A stretch of DNA of 64,000 nucleotides from Pollutibacter sp044353505 (GCA_044353505.1 JBILBU010000004.1:38465-102464), one strand, 5' to 3'. Shown: positions 8,304-17,960, numbered from the stretch's first letter. Program-made: numbers and translations. The notes: generated by a model from the letters alone, not told the origin.

Positions 8304-9890
8304 TTACTTGTGGATTTCTGAGCTGAAATGAAACTCAATATCAGGGTTATTGGCAATTTCAGTATTCAAGAACCATTCACTCTGTGCGAGATACACCACA
8401 TGTCCATCTTTATCAATAACCGTATTTGCAGTTTTGAACCTGGTGAACTCATCAAGCTTTTCAGGATTGGCTGCGGTTAACCAACATGCTTTGTAGAATG
8501 GCAAAGAGTTGAACTGAACAGAAGCGCTGTACTCATGCAGCAATCGATACTGGATTACTTCAAACTGCAGATCACCTACACAGCCAATAATTTTTCTGTT
8601 GCCATTGTGTTGGGTAAACAATTGAGCAACACCTTCATCAGTAAGTTGGTTGAGGCCTTTTTCCAACTGCTTTGTTTTCATCGGATCCTTGTTCACAACT
8701 TCCTTGAATATCTCTGGCGAGAAACTTGGCACGCCAGTAAAGTAAAAGTTTTCTCCTTCTGTAAGGGTATCACCAATTTTAAAATTACCGGTATCAAAAA
8801 GACCCACAACATCACCGGAATAAGCTTCCTCAATCACATCCTTATCACGGGCCAGAAAACTATAGGGATTGCTAAACCGCACATCCTTCTTAAGCCTTAC
8901 ATGATGATAATATTTATTCCGCTCAAATTTACCTGAACAGACACGCAAAAAAGCTATTCTATCGCGATGCTTGGGATCCAAGTTGGCATGAATCTTAAAA
9001 ATAAATCCACTGAACTTATCTTCCATGGCATCAACGTTTCGGGTAGTTGCCTCGCGACTTTGTGGAACTGGAGAAATTTTAATGAAGGTATCCAGCAACT
9101 CTTTAACTCCGAAATTATTGATTGCACTTCCAAAGAAAACAGGGGCAGTCTCCCCGTTGAGATATGCCTCGTTATTAAAATCTCCATATACCCCTTCAAA
9201 AAGCTCAGCATCCTCACGAAGTTGTGCAGCATCTTTATCTCCCACCAGCTTATCTAATGCAAGATCAGAGAGGTTATCAATCTTTACACTGTCTTCATCG
9301 GTAGCTTTTTGATTTGGGTGAAACAACAACAAGCTCTTGTTATATAAATTGTATACCCCTTTAAAATCCTTACCCATGTTAATCGGCCAGCTCAATGGGT
9401 GAAGGTGAATATTTAACTCCTTTTCGATTTCATCCATCAGATCAAATGGGTATTTACCATCACGATCCATTTTATTTATGAATACAATTACGGGTGTATC
9501 TCTCATGCGACAAACTTCCATGAGTTTTCTTGTTTGCTCTTCAACACCTTTTACGACATCGACAACAAGGACAACGCTATCTACTGCAGTAAGTGTTCGA
9601 TAGGTATCCTCAGCGAAATCTTTGTGACCAGGCGTATCAAGAAGATTGATCAAAACGCCATTGTACTCGAAACTCATTACTGAGGTAGCTACACTTATTC
9701 CTCGCTGACGCTCAATCTCCATGAAGTCACTGGTAGCATGCTTCTTTATTTTGTTGCTTTTTACAGCACCTGCAGTTTGAATGGCTCCGCCAAAAAGCAG
9801 AAATTTTTCTGTGAGCGTTGTTTTACCAGCATCGGGATGCGAGATGATTGCAAAAGTCCTGCGTTTTCGTATTTCATTATCGAATTTCAT
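8304..9890 (-). CDS. prfC: peptide chain release factor 3
   Basis: A 528-residue translational GTPase that removes RF1/RF2 from the ribosome after termination. G1 is ISHPDAGKTT (residues 16-25), the G2 region is RQRGISVATSV, G3 is DTPGHKDF and G4 is FINKMDRDG. The PrfC-type C-terminus includes VGDLQFEVIQYRL. The frame can be opened three codons earlier at a TTG, but the ATG at 9890 gives the normal N-terminus MKFDNEIRKRRTFA. A perfect -7 box ends six bases before this ATG, so the mRNA is probably leaderless or nearly so. Confidence 0.96.
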   Translation of the reverse strand: MKFDNEIRKRRTFAIISHPDAGKTTLTEKFLLFGGAIQTAGAVKSNKIKKHATSDFMEIERQRGISVATSVMSFEYNGVLINLLDTPGHKDFAEDTYRTLTAVDSVVLVVDVVKGVEEQTRKLMEVCRMRDTPVIVFINKMDRDGKYPFDLMDEIEKELNIHLHPLSWPINMGKDFKGVYNLYNKSLLLFHPNQKATDEDSVKIDNLSDLALDKLVGDKDAAQLREDAELFEGVYGDFNNEAYLNGETAPVFFGSAINNFGVKELLDTFIKISPVPQSREATTRNVDAMEDKFSGFIFKIHANLDPKHRDRIAFLRVCSGKFERNKYYHHVRLKKDVRFSNPYSFLARDKDVIEEAYSGDVVGLFDTGNFKIGDTLTEGENFYFTGVPSFSPEIFKEVVNKDPMKTKQLEKGLNQLTDEGVAQLFTQHNGNRKIIGCVGDLQFEVIQYRLLHEYSASVQFNSLPFYKACWLTAANPEKLDEFTRFKTANTVIDKDGHVVYLAQSEWFLNTEIANNPDIEFHFSSEIHK

Positions 9891-9896
9891 GGGATG

Positions 9897-9904
9897 CAAA
9901 GATA
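9897..9904 (-). promoter_or_regulatory. -7 promoter box abutting prfC
   Basis: On the minus strand TATCTTTG matches TAnnTTTG exactly. Its final G is at 9897 and the prfC ATG begins at 9890, leaving six bases. That places the likely transcription start at or within a few bases of the start codon. Confidence 0.5.
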
Positions 9905-10041
9905 AGGATTGTGCAGGTATGCTTTAGCCTGAGAAATCCATATTCCCCGGCATTTCTAGTCCATAGCCAAATTAAACAGCACTGGTTTAAAGGGGGGCAG
10001 CCTGGAATAATATAATTGTAGAAAAAGAATGTCCAATTGAC

Positions 10042-10049
10042 TAATTTTG
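10042..10049 (+). promoter_or_regulatory. -7 promoter box of the ABC permease gene
   Basis: TAATTTTG matches TAnnTTTG and lies 28 bases before the ATG at 10078. It probably drives the permease gene and, by read-through, tsaD and trmN6. Confidence 0.4.
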
Positions 10050-10077
10050 TGCATACCACCAACATCGGGATGCACTC

Positions 10078-11328
10078 ATGAGAAAAACCTTTGAAATACT
10101 AGCTACTACACTCCGCCTGGCGCTACAGGAGCTGGCCAAAAATAAACTCAGGACCTTCCTCTCCCTTTTTGGTGTAACCATTGGAATCTTTTGTATTATA
10201 GGTGTTCTTTCTACAGTAAGCAGCTTGGAACGAAATATCCAAGATGGGGTGAAGTCTCTCGGATCAAATACAATCTATATTGATAAGTGGGACTATGGAG
10301 GTGGGGCCGACTATCCTTGGTGGAAATATGTAAACAGGCCAAGTCCACAACTCATAGAAACAAAACTGATCAGAGAAAAAATAAGTGCTCCCATCAATAT
10401 TGTTTTCAACTTTTCAACTCAATCTTTTATTCAATTTGAAAATGATAAATTGGATGGCATTACCTATCATGGAATAACCGAGGAGTTTGATAAGATTCAA
10501 CCCGTAGAAATTCTATATGGCCGATATCTCAATCAATTGGAATTTGATTATGGTACCAACAGCATTGTAATTGGATATGACAATGCAGAAAAACTTTTTG
10601 GGAGTCCAGAGAAAGCCATTGGCAAAGAAGTTTCCCTAAGGAATAAAAAGGCAATCATCGTTGGGGTAATAAAAAAACAAGGCACAAGTTTTATTGAGGG
10701 ATGGCGGTTCGACCAAAGCATTATCCTTTCATATAGGTTCATGAAGCAGATGCTGTTCAATGAGCGATTCAACAACCCAAAGATACTTGTAAAGGGTCCA
10801 GAGAACATGAGCACTGATGCCTTGAAAGATGAATTGAAGGGTGCTATGCGTTCTATCCATAGGCTCGGGCCAACAGAAGAAGACGACTTTGCGCTCAATG
10901 CAATCAGTGATTTCAGTAAGGCCGTGAGCTCCTTGTTTGCCAATGTGAATTTAGGAGGATGGATGATTGGATTGTTAAGTCTGATTGTTGGTGCTTTCGG
11001 AATAGCAAACATCATGTTTGTAACGGTTAGGGAAAGAACACCCATCATCGGATTGAAAAAAGCAATAGGAGCAAAAAAAAGAACTATACTGATGGAGTTT
11101 CTTTTGGAAAGCGCATTGATATGCATCATTGGAGGATTCATTGGTATCGTATTGGTCATAATTATGGCACAACTGCTCACTACCATCTTTAATTTTCCAG
11201 TTTATGTTCCTACTAATATTTTAGCACTTGCAGTCGGCATCTGTGTTACCATTGGAATTTTGGCAGGGATTATTCCTGCGATGATAGCTGCTAAGATGGA
11301 TCCCGTTGTGGCCATCAGATCAAAATAG
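10078..11328 (+). CDS. MacB-type ABC transporter permease
   Basis: A 416-residue inner-membrane protein with the MacB/FtsX layout. There is one N-terminal membrane helix after NKLRTFLSLFGVTIGIF, a large periplasmic MacB_PCD domain (about residues 45-270), and three C-terminal helices beginning near GLLSLIVGAFGIANIMFVTV. The MFVTVRERTPIIGLKKAIGA cytoplasmic loop is the family signature. Such permeases work with a MacB-like ATPase and a membrane-fusion protein to extrude peptides, lipids or drugs; no ATPase gene is adjacent. tsaD starts 41 bases downstream, so co-transcription is likely but probably incidental. Confidence 0.9.
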   Translation: MRKTFEILATTLRLALQELAKNKLRTFLSLFGVTIGIFCIIGVLSTVSSLERNIQDGVKSLGSNTIYIDKWDYGGGADYPWWKYVNRPSPQLIETKLIREKISAPINIVFNFSTQSFIQFENDKLDGITYHGITEEFDKIQPVEILYGRYLNQLEFDYGTNSIVIGYDNAEKLFGSPEKAIGKEVSLRNKKAIIVGVIKKQGTSFIEGWRFDQSIILSYRFMKQMLFNERFNNPKILVKGPENMSTDALKDELKGAMRSIHRLGPTEEDDFALNAISDFSKAVSSLFANVNLGGWMIGLLSLIVGAFGIANIMFVTVRERTPIIGLKKAIGAKKRTILMEFLLESALICIIGGFIGIVLVIIMAQLLTTIFNFPVYVPTNILALAVGICVTIGILAGIIPAMIAAKMDPVVAIRSK

Positions 11329-11369
11329 GAATCATACAAAAGAATGGATAGTCTTCATACATTAGCAGA

Positions 11370-12386
11370 ATGAAAAGTGGCGAACCTGTCTACATTCTGG
11401 GAATAGAGTCTTCATGCGACGAGACCTCTGCCTCCGTATGCAAGGATGGCAAGATTCTATCAAACATCATTGCCACGCAGGAAATACATACACAATATGG
11501 AGGCGTTGTTCCCGAGCTAGCAAGCAGGGCACACATGCAACATATTGTACCTGTAGTGCAACAGGCTATAGACAAAGCCGGCATACCATTATCGATGTTG
11601 AGTGCAATTGCATTCACACAGTCCCCTGGGCTCATTGGTGCTTTGTTGGTTGGAACAGGATTCTCAAAGTCATTAGCACTCTCTCTAAACATTCCACTGA
11701 TTGGCGTACACCACATGCAGGCACATGTGCTATCCAACCTTATCGAGCAGCCAACACAAGAATTTCCTTTTTTATGCCTTACCGTAAGCGGAGGTCATAC
11801 CCAGATTGTATTGTGTAAAAAGCCGACCGAAATGGAAATCCTTGGTGAAACCCTAGACGATGCAGCTGGCGAGGCATTTGACAAGACAGCGAAATTATTG
11901 GGATTGCCCTATCCGGGCGGCCCCCTGATTGATCAATATGCACAACTTGGTGATGCCAAAAGATTTGCTTTTGCTGAGCCAAAGATTGAGCAATTAAATT
12001 TTAGTTTTAGTGGAGTTAAAACATCCATTTTATATTTTCTTCAAAAAGAGCTCAAGAAGGATCCTAAATTTATTCAACATAATCTCAATGACATTTGCGC
12101 TTCTGTGCAACAGTGCATTGTCAACATTCTACTGCAGAAATTAAAAAAAGCAAGTCTCGAAACCGGAATCAAATCAATTTGCCTTGCTGGGGGTGTGTCT
12201 GCAAATAAGGGATTGCGAAACGGATTTAAAGAAATGGCCATAACCTATGGGTGGAATATTCACATGCCCAGCCTTGAGTATTGCACTGACAATGCTGCCA
12301 TGATCGCCATCACCGGATATTACAAACACTTGGCAGGCATAGAAAACGAACTCTCCGTCACGGCCTCTGCAAGGGCCAGTTGGTAA
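11370..12386 (+). CDS. tsaD: tRNA threonylcarbamoyl transferase TsaD
   Basis: A 338-residue ASKHA-fold protein that, with TsaB and TsaE, transfers the threonylcarbamoyl group to A37 of ANN-decoding tRNAs. It has the start ILGIESSCDETSASV, the metal-binding pair in HHMQAHVLSN near residues 113-122, LTVSGGHTQIVL, the signature PYPGGPLIDQYA, LAGGVSANKGLR and CTDNAAMIAI. Ten bases separate it from trmN6, so two tRNA-A37 modification genes form one operon. Confidence 0.97.
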   Translation: MKSGEPVYILGIESSCDETSASVCKDGKILSNIIATQEIHTQYGGVVPELASRAHMQHIVPVVQQAIDKAGIPLSMLSAIAFTQSPGLIGALLVGTGFSKSLALSLNIPLIGVHHMQAHVLSNLIEQPTQEFPFLCLTVSGGHTQIVLCKKPTEMEILGETLDDAAGEAFDKTAKLLGLPYPGGPLIDQYAQLGDAKRFAFAEPKIEQLNFSFSGVKTSILYFLQKELKKDPKFIQHNLNDICASVQQCIVNILLQKLKKASLETGIKSICLAGGVSANKGLRNGFKEMAITYGWNIHMPSLEYCTDNAAMIAITGYYKHLAGIENELSVTASARASW

Positions 12387-12396
12387 TTTCATCATC

Positions 12397-13107
12397 ATGG
12401 GAAACCCTTATTTCAAGTTTAAACAATTCACGATCACACAGGACCAATGTGCTATGAAAGTGAGCACAGACTCTTGTTTATTTGGAGCATGGGCGGCAAG
12501 TATAGTAAGCCACGAAAAGACTGTGTTGGACATTGGCGCCGGCACAGGGCTACTCTCACTTATGCTTGCGCAGCATATCGATGCAACGGTATATGCGGTT
12601 GAAATTGAAACTGCCTGCTATGAACAACTGTCTCAGAACATCAACAGCTCACCATGGGCAGAAAGAGTTCATGTCTATCAGAACGACATCAAAGAATTTG
12701 ATGAAGGCATACAGTATGACCTCATCATATCCAATCCTCCATTTTACGAACACCAATTGAGGTCGCCGAATAACAATACAAACCTTGCAAGACATGGTGA
12801 TCAACTTTCTTTGACCGACCTATTTACACAGGTGGAAAGACTACTAAGCGAGGAGGGTCGATTTGCATTGCTGATGCCTTACTATAGAAAAGAGGAAGCC
12901 ATGAATGGGGCAACAGCATTTGGACTATTTACAAGCCAGGTCGTTGACGTTAGGCAAACCTCAAGACATGATTCCTTTAGAAGCATGATTTGTTTTTCAA
13001 AGACATCAGAAAATATAGATTATGAATCAATAACGATAAGGGAAGAGAATGGATTGTATTCAAGTAGGTTTAGTGAGTTGCTCAGACCCTATTACCTGCA
13101 CCCATAA
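12397..13107 (+). CDS. trmN6: tRNA1(Val) A37 N6-methyltransferase
   Basis: A 236-residue class I methyltransferase of the YfiC/TrmN6 family. It begins with FKFKQFTITQDQCAMKVSTD, a family hallmark, then the SAM loop VLDIGAGTGLLSL and the adenine-N6 motif IISNPPFYEHQL (NPPF). It methylates N6 of A37 in tRNA1(Val). It is coupled to tsaD, which modifies the same tRNA position in other tRNAs. The NPPF motif also fits other N6-adenine methyltransferases, but the N-terminal signature favours TrmN6. Confidence 0.9.
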   Translation: MGNPYFKFKQFTITQDQCAMKVSTDSCLFGAWAASIVSHEKTVLDIGAGTGLLSLMLAQHIDATVYAVEIETACYEQLSQNINSSPWAERVHVYQNDIKEFDEGIQYDLIISNPPFYEHQLRSPNNNTNLARHGDQLSLTDLFTQVERLLSEEGRFALLMPYYRKEEAMNGATAFGLFTSQVVDVRQTSRHDSFRSMICFSKTSENIDYESITIREENGLYSSRFSELLRPYYLHP

Positions 13108-13194
13108 TTTGATTGACTGAGAAAAACCAGACCAATCACTTGAGGGCATAGATAAATCTTAATACATTAAGCAATCAATGTCGCTGTGACATCA

Positions 13195-14580
13195 CTACCT
13201 TCCTCTTCCCCACCCTAGCCAATCATTTGCATTGGCATAGACCATGAGTCCGAATAAGATAACCATGCCTACAATCTGTGCGTATTCCAGAAACTTTTCA
13301 TTGGGCTTCCTTCCGGTAATCATTTCGATCAAAGTAAATACAACATGTCCTCCATCAAGCGCTGGAATGGGGAGCAAGTTCATGAATGCAAGTACGATTG
13401 AAAAGAAAGCAGTAATGTTCCAAAATGCTTCCCAGTTCCATTCATATTTCGGAAAGATTGATCCCATAGATTTAAAGCCACCAAGCCCTTTGTAGGCACC
13501 AGTGGAGGGGTTCAATATCTTTTTGAATTGAGAAACATAGAAACCTAGTTTGTCTACCGACTTTGAAACACCTGCGGGGAATGAAGCAAGAAATCCATAC
13601 TTCTTGGTTTCAAATTGATATAAGCCTTGATGATCCATTTCATCCATAGTAGGAATGGCAACAAAGAAGCCAATTGTTGTATCGGCACTAACCATGGTAC
13701 TGACTGAAAGAATCTTTCCATCACGTTTTATTTTCAAAGAAATGGTGTCACCGGCGCGGTGTTGAATCAATGGCTTCACCTGATCGAAGAATTCTATATC
13801 AACCGTGTCTATTCCTACAATTTGATCTTTAAAAAGAAGTCCATTTTTTTCAGCCGGACTCCCAGGTTTAATCTCCCCAATTATTGCCGGCACCCTAGGC
13901 ATCAGAAGCACAGATCTTTTACCTTTCTCAACAATTTTTTCAATGAAGTTAACTGGGATAACCAGATCTTTCTTTTCTCCATCACGCTCAACAGTCATTG
14001 TTTCTCCAAGAAGCAATGCCGCAGTAAGGTCTTCAAAATAAGAAACAGGCGCATCGTTTACCGCCAATACCTTATCTCCACTCTTCAATCCGATTTCATT
14101 CACTACACTATCCACCACCCATATCCCATGGGTTAAATTCTGTGTGGGTAATTTTGTCTCCCCCCAAGTGTATAGAGTCATTGCATAAATAAAAAAGGCA
14201 AGCAACACATTTACGGTAACGCCACCCAACATAATAATCAACCGCTGCCAGGCTGGCTTGCTTCTGAACTCCCATGGCTCAGCTGGTTTTTTGAGTTGCT
14301 CCTTGTCCATGCTCTCATCAACCATTCCAGATATTTTCACATACCCTCCCAATGGAAGCCAACCAATACCATAAACAGTATCCCCTATTTTCTTTTTTAC
14401 CAGAGAAAACCATGGATCAAAAAAGAGAGAGAATTTCTCTACCCTACATCCAAAAATCTTTGCGGGAATAAAGTGTCCTAGTTCATGAAGAATAACCAAT
14501 ATGGATAAGGAAAGAATCAGCTGTCCGGCTTGCAAGCCCACAGCATTCCAATTAATATCAAGCAACACGTGTGCGTTCAT
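13195..14580 (-). CDS. rseP: RIP zinc metalloprotease RseP
   Basis: A 461-residue site-2 protease of the inner membrane. The zinc motif HELGH is at residues 32-36 inside the first membrane helix. The third zinc ligand is in NLLPIPALDGGH near residue 408. A periplasmic PDZ domain includes IKPGSPAEKNGLLFKDQI. It cleaves membrane-embedded anti-sigma factors and leftover signal peptides. Upstream on the same strand lie a 9-bp tandem array, then dxr and a GH3 gene. The rseP-dxr order is widespread in bacteria. Confidence 0.95.
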   Translation of the reverse strand: MNAHVLLDINWNAVGLQAGQLILSLSILVILHELGHFIPAKIFGCRVEKFSLFFDPWFSLVKKKIGDTVYGIGWLPLGGYVKISGMVDESMDKEQLKKPAEPWEFRSKPAWQRLIIMLGGVTVNVLLAFFIYAMTLYTWGETKLPTQNLTHGIWVVDSVVNEIGLKSGDKVLAVNDAPVSYFEDLTAALLLGETMTVERDGEKKDLVIPVNFIEKIVEKGKRSVLLMPRVPAIIGEIKPGSPAEKNGLLFKDQIVGIDTVDIEFFDQVKPLIQHRAGDTISLKIKRDGKILSVSTMVSADTTIGFFVAIPTMDEMDHQGLYQFETKKYGFLASFPAGVSKSVDKLGFYVSQFKKILNPSTGAYKGLGGFKSMGSIFPKYEWNWEAFWNITAFFSIVLAFMNLLPIPALDGGHVVFTLIEMITGRKPNEKFLEYAQIVGMVILFGLMVYANANDWLGWGRGR

Positions 14581-14623
14581 TTAAGGTGAGGTTTAGGAGT
14601 GTGAAGTTAGTGAATTGGGAGCA

Positions 14624-14740
14624 GTTGAGAAAGTTGAGGAAGTTGAAGGGGTTGAAGCAGTTGAAGGGGTTGAAGCAGTTGAAGGGGTTGAAGGGGTTGA
14701 AGCAGTTGAAGGGGTTGAAGGGGTTGAAGGGGTTGAAGAA
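14624..14740. repeat. 13-unit 9-bp tandem array upstream of rseP
   Basis: Thirteen consecutive 9-mers of the form GTTGARRNN. The core unit is GTTGAAGGG, alternating with GTTGAAGCA, with divergent outer units GTTGAGAAA, GTTGAGGAA and GTTGAAGAA. It lies between the end of dxr and the start of rseP, so on the minus strand it would form part of the rseP leader or the dxr-rseP spacer. Confidence 0.9.
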
Positions 14741-14746
14741 GCCAGA

Positions 14747-14770
14747 CTCAACTATCTCAACTTCCTCAAC
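14747..14770. repeat. Inverted arm of the 9-bp array
   Basis: This stretch (units CAACTATCT and CAACTTCCT) is nearly the reverse complement of the first units of the array at 14624-14650. The array and this arm could fold into one long imperfect hairpin. It reaches to three bases from the dxr stop codon. Confidence 0.7.
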
Positions 14771-14772
14771 TC

Positions 14773-15978
14773 CTAGAGATTAATCAACGAAGCCGCATAA
14801 TTCCTTGCCTCTCCATCGCTGTCGAAATATTCCTGTAAAGTTGGAGATTCAATAAAGGGAACATAGGCAAGCGTTTGTTCGATAACTTCTGTCATATCAA
14901 GAAAGCCTAGTCTGTTTTTAAGAAATCCATAGACAGCAAGCTCATTGGCTGCATTCAAGACACAAGGCATATTGCCTCCTTTGTGAAGGGCAGTAATGGC
15001 AAGTCCGAGGTTCCTGAATGTTTTTATATCGGGCGGATCAAAAGTTAGCGCAGCTGATTTCGCAAAATTGAATCTTGGAAAATCATTGGGGATTCTGTTA
15101 GGATATGCCATTGCATATTGGATAGGCAACTTCATGTCTGGTAGTCCCATTTGTGCCTTGATGCTGTTGTCTTTGAACTGGACCATGCTATGGATAATGC
15201 TTTGGGGATGGAGCACAACTTCAATTTGAGCAGGTTCAAGACCGAATAACCATTTGGCCTCGATCATTTCAAGGCCCTTATTCATGAGTGTAGAGGAGTC
15301 GATCGATATTTTTGCACCCATGCTCCAATTGGGATGCATGATGGCATGTTCGCGTTTAACGTTGACCAAGTAATTGGGCTTTTTCCCAATGAATGGTCCA
15401 CCTGAAGCCGTAAGGATTATCTTTTCAATCGGGTTGTTTTCTTCGCCTACAAGACATTGAAAAATTGCAGAATGCTCAGAATCAACCGGAATGATCTTTA
15501 CCCCTTTTTGAGCTGCGAGCGTCATAACCACATCTCCTGCCACAACCAAGGTTTCCTTGTTTGCAAGTGCGATTGACTTCCCCGTTTCAATGGCTTTCAG
15601 GGTAGGTTTCAACCCAGCGAATCCAACAATACCAGCCATCATCATATCAAAACAATTCATACAGGCTGCTTCTTCCAGAGCTTCCTCCCCGGCAAGGACG
15701 ATAATTCCTTTGCCTTCTAGCGCTTCTTTTACCTTGGGGTATTTTCCCTTTTCGATAATGACAACCACTTTAGGCAAGAACTCAAGTGCCTGTTCTATGA
15801 GTAAGTCTTGGTTAGAATGTGCAGTTAAGATGGTGGCGGAAAACAGGGAAGGATTCGCCCTAATGACTTCTAGTGTTTGCTTTCCTATGGAACCTGTTGA
15901 GCCAAAAACTCCAATCCTCTTGACCGCAGCAGATGCAGCTTCTTCCGTAGAGAAGTCGTAAGAGAAATCAAATTCCAT
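14773..15978 (-). CDS. dxr: 1-deoxy-D-xylulose 5-phosphate reductoisomerase
   Basis: A 401-residue enzyme of the MEP isoprenoid pathway, converting DXP to 2-C-methylerythritol 4-phosphate with NADPH. The N-terminal dinucleotide site is RIGVFGSTGSIGKQTLEVI, followed by NKETLVVAG, the metal-binding PVDSEHSAIFQCL and the substrate loop SSTLMNKGLEMIEAKWL. About 20 residues precede the core, a modest extension. It starts 9 bases after the GH3 gene ends, so they form an operon. The 3' end meets the inverted arm of the 9-bp array. Confidence 0.96.
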   Translation of the reverse strand: MEFDFSYDFSTEEAASAAVKRIGVFGSTGSIGKQTLEVIRANPSLFSATILTAHSNQDLLIEQALEFLPKVVVIIEKGKYPKVKEALEGKGIIVLAGEEALEEAACMNCFDMMMAGIVGFAGLKPTLKAIETGKSIALANKETLVVAGDVVMTLAAQKGVKIIPVDSEHSAIFQCLVGEENNPIEKIILTASGGPFIGKKPNYLVNVKREHAIMHPNWSMGAKISIDSSTLMNKGLEMIEAKWLFGLEPAQIEVVLHPQSIIHSMVQFKDNSIKAQMGLPDMKLPIQYAMAYPNRIPNDFPRFNFAKSAALTFDPPDIKTFRNLGLAITALHKGGNMPCVLNAANELAVYGFLKNRLGFLDMTEVIEQTLAYVPFIESPTLQEYFDSDGEARNYAASLINL

Positions 15979-15987
15979 CTGGTAAAT

Positions 15988-17487
15988 TTATATTTTGTTG
16001 ACCAGCTTTTCAAGTTCTTGGACAATTCTTCTGTCATTGCTCAAGCGAGGCACCTTATTCTGTCCGCCTAATTTACCCTGAGACCGCATATAATTAATGA
16101 AGGCATCTTTCTGCAGGGGTCTAATTACGAGGGGGCTTAAAATATTGCCCCTTATAAGATCATCATAATATATGTTCTTCCTGCGCATATTTTCATCTAC
16201 TGCCTGAGCAAATTTGTCTAAATCGCTTGGCGTTTCCTCAAATTCTACGAACCATTCGTGGTAAGATTTTCCTTCATCTTGCGTTACCATCGGGGCAACT
16301 GTAAATTCTACTACCCGTGCTCCATAGTCATTAACCGCATTCATAAGACTATACTCCACCTCTTCGCCAATGACGTGTTCACCAAAAGCCGAGATAAAAT
16401 GTTTGATTCGTCCGGATACAATAATGCGATAAGGATTGGTAGAAACAAACTTGACGGTGTCTCCAATATTGTACCCCCAAAGTCCGGCGTTGTTATTGAT
16501 TATCAACGCATAGTTATCCCCTACCTTAACTTCTTGTAGAGATAATCTAGTTGGATTTTCATCAAACACTTCAGCCGCGGGGATGAATTCAAAGAAGATT
16601 CCTGAGTCGGTATTTAGCAAGAGTCCTTCCTGATCAAGTGTATCTTGAAAGGCAAAGAATCCCTCTGAGGCAGGAAAGGTTTCGACGGTATCTATCTTTC
16701 TGCCGATGCTATCTAAGAGCTTAGCCCGATATGGAGTGAAATTTACGCCCCCATGAACCATGACAGAGAAATCAGGAAAAAGCTCTCCAATTTTCTTACC
16801 CGACTTCTCGGTTAGTCGATCGAAATACATTTGCATCCAGGGGGGTATACCGCTTATCAGGGTCATCTCCTTATTGATGGTTTCCTCTACAATCTTATCC
16901 AGTTTTGTCTCCCAATCCTCAATGCAATTGGTTTCAAAGCTTGGTAGCTGGTTCTTTCTTAGATACCGGGGAATATGGTGATTGACGATGCCACTTAGGC
17001 GACCAGTAGGAATACCCCCAATTCTTTCCAAAGTTGGGGAACCAGATAAAAATATCATATTGCCAGACGCGAAATTCGAATTGCCCGATATGGAGATATA
17101 ATTCAGCAGGGTATTTCTTGCTGTATTGATGTGATTTGGGATGGAGTCTGCCGTTATAGGAATGTATTTGGCCCCGGAAGTAGTACCAGAGGTTTTTGCC
17201 AGATAAATAGGCTTTCCTGGCCAAAGTATGTTTTGCTTTCCTTCTTTGACTTTATTGATATACGGACTGAGTTGCTCATAATCTCTGATGGGAACAGCGT
17301 TCCGAAACTCATTATGGCCCTTAAGTTCGGCAAAATGATGGTCCTTTCCGAAGGAAGTTCCAGCAGCTTTTTTCGTTAATTCATCAAGGATTCTATGCTG
17401 ATCTGCTACAGCAGTGAGCGCTGATTTCTGTATTTTTCGATGGATTATTCCCGCGAAAGGTCTAGCTAAAAGAGATTTTATCTTCAT
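15988..17487 (-). CDS. GH3 auxin-responsive promoter family protein
   Basis: A 499-residue adenylate-forming enzyme of the GH3 family. Motifs seen are YLAKTSGTTSGAKYIPIT (ATP-binding P-loop-like motif), TFPASEGFFAF and the hinge region near GYNIGDTVKF. Plant GH3 enzymes join amino acids to hormone acids; bacterial members are largely uncharacterised acyl-acid ligases. The frame stays open 58 codons further upstream, but that part runs towards the rplU promoter and looks non-coding, so the start is placed at MKIKSLLARPFAG (17487). It is co-directional with dxr, 9 bases apart. The biological substrate is unknown. Confidence 0.85.
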   Translation of the reverse strand: MKIKSLLARPFAGIIHRKIQKSALTAVADQHRILDELTKKAAGTSFGKDHHFAELKGHNEFRNAVPIRDYEQLSPYINKVKEGKQNILWPGKPIYLAKTSGTTSGAKYIPITADSIPNHINTARNTLLNYISISGNSNFASGNMIFLSGSPTLERIGGIPTGRLSGIVNHHIPRYLRKNQLPSFETNCIEDWETKLDKIVEETINKEMTLISGIPPWMQMYFDRLTEKSGKKIGELFPDFSVMVHGGVNFTPYRAKLLDSIGRKIDTVETFPASEGFFAFQDTLDQEGLLLNTDSGIFFEFIPAAEVFDENPTRLSLQEVKVGDNYALIINNNAGLWGYNIGDTVKFVSTNPYRIIVSGRIKHFISAFGEHVIGEEVEYSLMNAVNDYGARVVEFTVAPMVTQDEGKSYHEWFVEFEETPSDLDKFAQAVDENMRRKNIYYDDLIRGNILSPLVIRPLQKDAFINYMRSQGKLGGQNKVPRLSNDRRIVQELEKLVNKI

Positions 17488-17623
17488 GGTTGGCCAGCTG
17501 AGGAAAAACAAAGATAGTCCGGCCCGATGAAACTGCTCAAAATAAGACCCAAGAAATTTTAACACTAAACTTGGGTAAGACTCAAAATCTCCATACCTTC
17601 GCAATCCTAAATTTTGAAAGATT

Positions 17624-17926
17624 ATGTTCGCAATTGTAAAAATATCAGGCCACCAATACAAGGTTCAAGCAGGTCAACAAATTTACGTATCCCATATTGA
17701 AGGGAATGCTGGAGACAAGGTTGAATTTGCAGAAGTATTGCTTGTAGACAACGACGGAAAGCTTTCTGTTGGAAAAGATGTAAAAGAGAAGGTTCAAGCT
17801 GAAATCATCGGTGAAAAACAAGGTGATAAGGTGATAGCCTTTAAAATGAAAAGAAGAAAAGGTTTCCGTAAAAAAATCGGTCACCGTAAATTGTACACAA
17901 GAATTAAGATCGAAAGCATTGCTTGA
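17624..17926 (+). CDS. rplU: 50S ribosomal protein L21
   Basis: A 100-residue ribosomal protein. It begins MFAIVKISGHQYKVQAGQQI and ends with the basic GHRKLYTRIKIESI region that binds 23S rRNA. It is followed 34 bases later by rpmA, the conserved L21-L27 pair. Confidence 0.97.
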   Translation: MFAIVKISGHQYKVQAGQQIYVSHIEGNAGDKVEFAEVLLVDNDGKLSVGKDVKEKVQAEIIGEKQGDKVIAFKMKRRKGFRKKIGHRKLYTRIKIESIA

Positions 17927-17960
17927 TCAAATTAAATACATCAAATAAAAATCCTACGTC

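Noticed and set aside
10548..11186. 212-codon minus-strand frame inside the ABC permease gene
   Set aside because: It is antisense to a well-supported permease and shows no domain pattern of its own.
14571..14783. Open frame encoding a Lys/Leu/Gly-rich amphipathic peptide over the 9-bp array
   Set aside because: The frame exists only because the repeat unit is nine bases. It starts inside the rseP start region, has no promoter or homologue-like features, and composition reflects the repeat.
15988..17661. Longer version of the GH3 gene starting at 17661
   Set aside because: The extra 58 residues do not look like a GH3 N-terminus and would overlap the rplU start; the ATG at 17487 gives the normal beginning.
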